DNA of 64,000 bases from Acidovorax delafieldii (GTDB lineage Bacteria > Pseudomonadota > Gammaproteobacteria > Burkholderiales > Burkholderiaceae_C). Each line of letters starts with the position of its first letter. The first letter of the stretch is position 1. The position numbers and the translations under genes were made by a program. The notes below the pieces were generated by a model, which did no database searches, had not been told where the DNA came from, and saw only the letters and a list, made by a program, of their open reading frames with translations. Shown here in pieces: positions 61,516 through 64,000 of this stretch. The stretch is taken from contig NZ_VJWE01000015.1 in the NCBI RefSeq assembly GCF_007993815.1, forward strand, positions 1-64,000, read 5' to 3'.

Positions 61516-62312
61516 TCCTGTTGTCCTGTTGTGTCGTTCTGTGCTGCTTCCAGCAGTCCCGTGATCGGTTCCATGCGCGTTTGCAGCTCTGCGGCAAGTA
61601 GGGCCTGCATGTCGCGCTCGAAGGCCCACAGCCAGCCTCCGGCCTGCCGCCAGCGCGCAGGCTCATCGGTCAACCCTTGGGTGGTCAGCCTGTGCTGGTG
61701 TTGCCGGTGGCGGTGCGCCATACGGCGCTCCAGGTGCGCGGGTAGCAAGGCCCACAGCCGTTGTTCACGCGGTGCCAGCATGCGCTCCATCACAGCGTCC
61801 AGCGCCGCCACCTGGCGCAATCTGGGGGCACCTTGTGCGATCGCCTGGCGCAACTGTGCCCGCAGGGGCTGCAGCCGCAGCTCCATCTGCTTTTGCAGGT
61901 CCAGATAGCGTGGCGCGTGGGTGGCGAAATCCTTGTCCACCCTCGGGTCGGGCAGTTCCACGGGGGTGTTGTCCGCCCGGGCTCGCAGTGGCTTGGGTGC
62001 AGTGGGCCTCGTGGCCAGCTGCACTTCGAGGTCGGCCTGAACCTTCGCTACCAGGCCGGCGAGTACCGTCATGTTCAGCGCCATTGCCGGGTGCTGTGCA
62101 GTCGCTGCCTGCGATGGCAGGTTCTCGATCGCGTGCAGCGCCCGGCTGAGCTGGACGGCGTCCACGGTTCCCAGCCATAGGCTCAGCTGCTCTGCCACAT
62201 CGGGGGGCTTGGCTGCTGGTAGCGGAGGCGCGGCCCGCTCGCTGGCTTCCCGCGTCCATTGCTGGAGCAGGACCACGAGGCGTGAGCTGTTGAGTCGGTG
62301 GTGTTGGGTCAT
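61512..62312 (-). CDS. DUF3348 protein, first gene of the motor-like cluster
   Basis: This soluble protein of about 266 residues starts MTQHHRLNSSRLVVLLQQWT and includes VAEQLSLWLGTVDAVQLSRA, PRYLDLQKQMELRLQPLRAQ and WALLPAHLERRMAHRHRQHQ, a helical DUF3348 pattern. No membrane segment was seen. It precedes and is coupled to the DUF802 gene (ATGA overlap). A GTG at 62330 is an alternative start. Conserved co-occurrence with DUF802, OmpA and DUF2894 proteins indicates one functional unit; its own role is unknown. Confidence 0.88.
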   Translation of the reverse strand: MTQHHRLNSSRLVVLLQQWTREASERAAPPLPAAKPPDVAEQLSLWLGTVDAVQLSRALHAIENLPSQAATAQHPAMALNMTVLAGLVAKVQADLEVQLATRPTAPKPLRARADNTPVELPDPRVDKDFATHAPRYLDLQKQMELRLQPLRAQLRQAIAQGAPRLRQVAALDAVMERMLAPREQRLWALLPAHLERRMAHRHRQHQHRLTTQGLTDEPARWRQAGGWLWAFERDMQALLAAELQTRMEPITGLLEAAQNDTTGQQE

Positions 62313-62568
62313 CCCGTGAAGGCTGTGCACTGGGTGGGCACGGCCGAGCGGGACGGTCCGGCGGCGCGTGCATCGGGGGAAGGAGTCCTCCCGAAGGCAA
62401 AGCCCGCTATTTTCGCAGGAACGACAGACCAGTCTGCCGGTCAGCGTCTGGCGTTGCAGCTGTTACACAAGGGAAAGGGCTCCATGCAGCGCCCCGAGGC
62501 CCGGCCAATGGGCCTTTTTGGGGGGGCGCCATGGCTTGAGTTTGGCTCAGGCCGATGCCATGCCCGCC

Positions 62569-63852
62569 TCAGTACGTCTCCAGATGCAGTCGCCCTTCGC
62601 GCTGAAGCGTCCCACCCAGGGCGTCCCAGCTCAGCCCCGCCTCCTGGGCGATGTCACGCAGCGCCATCACCACGCCTTCTTCCATGCCCTTGAGGCCGCA
62701 GACGTAGAAGTGGCTGTTGTCATCGCGCAGCAGGGCCAGCAGGTCGGCGGCGCGCTCGCGCATCAGGTCTTGCACATAGCGCTTGGGCTGCCCGGGCGTG
62801 CGGGAGAAAGCCAGGTTGATGTCGATGAAATCCTTGGGCAGGCTTTGCAGTGGGCCGAAGTAGGGCAGTTCCTGCTGCGTGCGTGCGCCGAAGAACAGCA
62901 GGAGCTTGCCGCCCTCAAACTTGCCGCTGTTGCGTAGCCTGCGTCGCCACTCGGTCATGGCGCGCATGGGAGCGCTGCCGGTGCCGGTGCAGATCATCAC
63001 GATGTGCGATCGCGGGTGGTTGGGCATGAGGAAGCTGCTGCCGAACGGCCCCACCACCTGCACCTTGTCGCCCACCTTCAGATCGCAAACGTAGTTGGAG
63101 GCAACGCCTCGCACAGGGTTGCCATCGTGGTCCACGGTCACGCGCTTCACGGTCAGCGCCAGGTTGTTGTAGCCGGGGCGTTCGCCGTTGCGCGGGCTGG
63201 CCACCGAGTATTGGCGCGCGTGGTGCGGTTTGCCCAGCGCATCGGCGCCCGGCGGGATGATGCCAATCGATTGCCCTTCCAGCACGGGGAACGGCATGCT
63301 GCCGAAATCGAGCACCACATGGTGGGTCTCGCTCTCAAAACCCGCTTCGGTGCAATTGAAGTTGCCGACCACGGTGGCTGTGGTCGGGTTTTTGGGCGGA
63401 AAAAGATTGGTGTAAGGATGGGCTGCAGACCAGGGCGGTACCGTGGCTCCGTACTGGGCGGAGCGAAACACCTGCGTGCCCGGCTCAGCAGGCGCTTCGG
63501 GGGCTTGCTGCAGCGCCGTTACCTCTGTGGCGGGCTCTCCGCCTGCTGCGACCAGTTCATAGGGGGCAAGCTCGCCCGGTAGTTCTTCCCAGCTGAACTG
63601 TTCCTCAACGGTGTAGGCACGGGCCACTGGCACCGCACGCCAGTTGTCGATGGAACCCGTGGGGCAGGGCGAGATGCAGGCCATGCAGCCGTTGCACACA
63701 TCGGCTCGCACCACGTAGTTGTTGTCGTCGTGCGTGATCGCGTTGACCGGACAGGTGGCCTCGCAGGTGTTGCAGCGAATGCAGATCTCTGGGTCGATCA
63801 GATGCTGCTTCAGGATGCCGTTGTCGATCAGCGTGTGGGTGTCCATATTCAT
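62569..63852 (-). CDS. boxA: Benzoyl-CoA 2,3-epoxidase reductase subunit BoxA
   Basis: The 427-residue protein has two [4Fe-4S] ferredoxin motifs (C24, C27, C30, C34 and C53, C56, C59, C63), an Ala/Glu/Pro-rich linker (about 85-130) and a ferredoxin-NADP reductase domain ([15 protein letters not shown] site, [21 protein letters not shown] site, [13 protein letters not shown]). BoxA transfers electrons from NADPH to the BoxB epoxidase in aerobic benzoate degradation. The start is the ATG at 63852 or 63846. boxB would be expected upstream, beyond the window's right end. Confidence 0.95.
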   Translation of the reverse strand: MNMDTHTLIDNGILKQHLIDPEICIRCNTCEATCPVNAITHDDNNYVVRADVCNGCMACISPCPTGSIDNWRAVPVARAYTVEEQFSWEELPGELAPYELVAAGGEPATEVTALQQAPEAPAEPGTQVFRSAQYGATVPPWSAAHPYTNLFPPKNPTTATVVGNFNCTEAGFESETHHVVLDFGSMPFPVLEGQSIGIIPPGADALGKPHHARQYSVASPRNGERPGYNNLALTVKRVTVDHDGNPVRGVASNYVCDLKVGDKVQVVGPFGSSFLMPNHPRSHIVMICTGTGSAPMRAMTEWRRRLRNSGKFEGGKLLLFFGARTQQELPYFGPLQSLPKDFIDINLAFSRTPGQPKRYVQDLMRERAADLLALLRDDNSHFYVCGLKGMEEGVVMALRDIAQEAGLSWDALGGTLQREGRLHLETY

Positions 63853-64000
63853 TCTTCGAGCAATATCCGGCTACCGGTGCTGGGACCTTGCATACAGTGG
63901 AAGCATTCGGTGTGCCACAACGCAGAGCCCGACTCGCCGTGCCGCTCGCGCCGTCTTGCCAGGGGCGGCGAATGCGGCACGGGCAACTCAGCTGCGATCA

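Noticed and set aside
57594-62312. Calling the motor-like cluster a complete Zorya defence system
   Set aside because: Only the ZorAB-like pair is present; no ZorC, nuclease (ZorD) or ZorE-like protein was seen, and DUF3348/DUF2894 are of unknown function.
62494-62526. GGCCC...GGGCC hairpin followed by TTTTT as a terminator for boxA
   Set aside because: The T-run is on the plus strand, while boxA and the DUF3348 gene read on the minus strand, so it does not fit either gene.

Overview
The window looks like chromosome from a high-GC betaproteobacterium of the Comamonadaceae (Acidovorax/Delftia/Comamonas-like). The evidence is five Bug-type periplasmic receptors, a BoxA benzoyl-CoA epoxidase reductase subunit, a DUF3348-DUF802-OmpA-DUF2894 cluster and a DUF4148 protein, all typical of Burkholderiales. 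This is inferred from protein families only; there is no rRNA to confirm it. I saw no tRNA, rRNA or CRISPR array.

Layout. 1-1.4 kb: the end of an IS3-type element and some small, poorly supported ORFs. 1.8-6.9 kb: a non-homologous end-joining locus with Ku, a DUF3606 protein and a 1143-residue protein that fuses an exonuclease III-type nuclease to a complete LigD (phosphoesterase, ligase, polymerase). 6.9-10.6 kb: stress-type genes (a YghA-like SDR and two low-complexity hydrophilic proteins), two very short cysteine-rich exported peptides, and a decayed methyltransferase. 10.8-13.3 kb: umuDC and a divergent yedK/HMCES gene sharing one LexA box. 13.3-17.2 kb: a scarred region with a dispersed repeat, a nuclease pseudogene joined to the tail of a Bug gene, an intact Bug gene plus LDH2-type dehydrogenase, and an IS30 relic.

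17.5-22.8 kb: an operon resembling opine/HCN-synthase-type amine oxidases (three flavin or iron-sulfur subunits), with a Bug receptor, RidA and a LysR regulator. 23.4-39.1 kb: a large acyl-CoA catabolic island. It holds a FadR/GntR regulator, a CoA transferase, a thiolase-fold protein with a DUF35 partner, MaoC, an acyl-CoA dehydrogenase, MmgE/PrpD, two Bug receptors, NIPSNAP, a ketosteroid-dehydrogenase-like flavoprotein, an unrecognised membrane protein, an alpha-methylacyl-CoA racemase and EtfBA. Two nearly identical operator-like palindromes, about 10 kb apart, suggest one regulator controls both halves. The substrate is probably a branched or alicyclic acid, activated as a CoA thioester.

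39.5-50 kb: a two-component system, a branched-chain-type ABC importer (the first permease gene has a frameshift at a run of eight G), an MlrC-type peptidase and an N-carbamoylase-type amidohydrolase. This is most likely uptake and hydrolysis of amide or carbamoyl compounds. 50-56.7 kb: a Nudix relic, an SRPBCC protein, an FMN reductase, and a GntR-controlled operon (FAH hydrolase, Bug, DUF1185, MDR reductase, VOC protein). 57-62.3 kb: a DUF4148 protein and four translationally coupled genes for a MotA/MotB-like (ZorAB-like) envelope assembly with a very long coiled-coil tail. 62.6-63.9 kb: boxA; other aerobic benzoyl-CoA genes may lie beyond the window edge.
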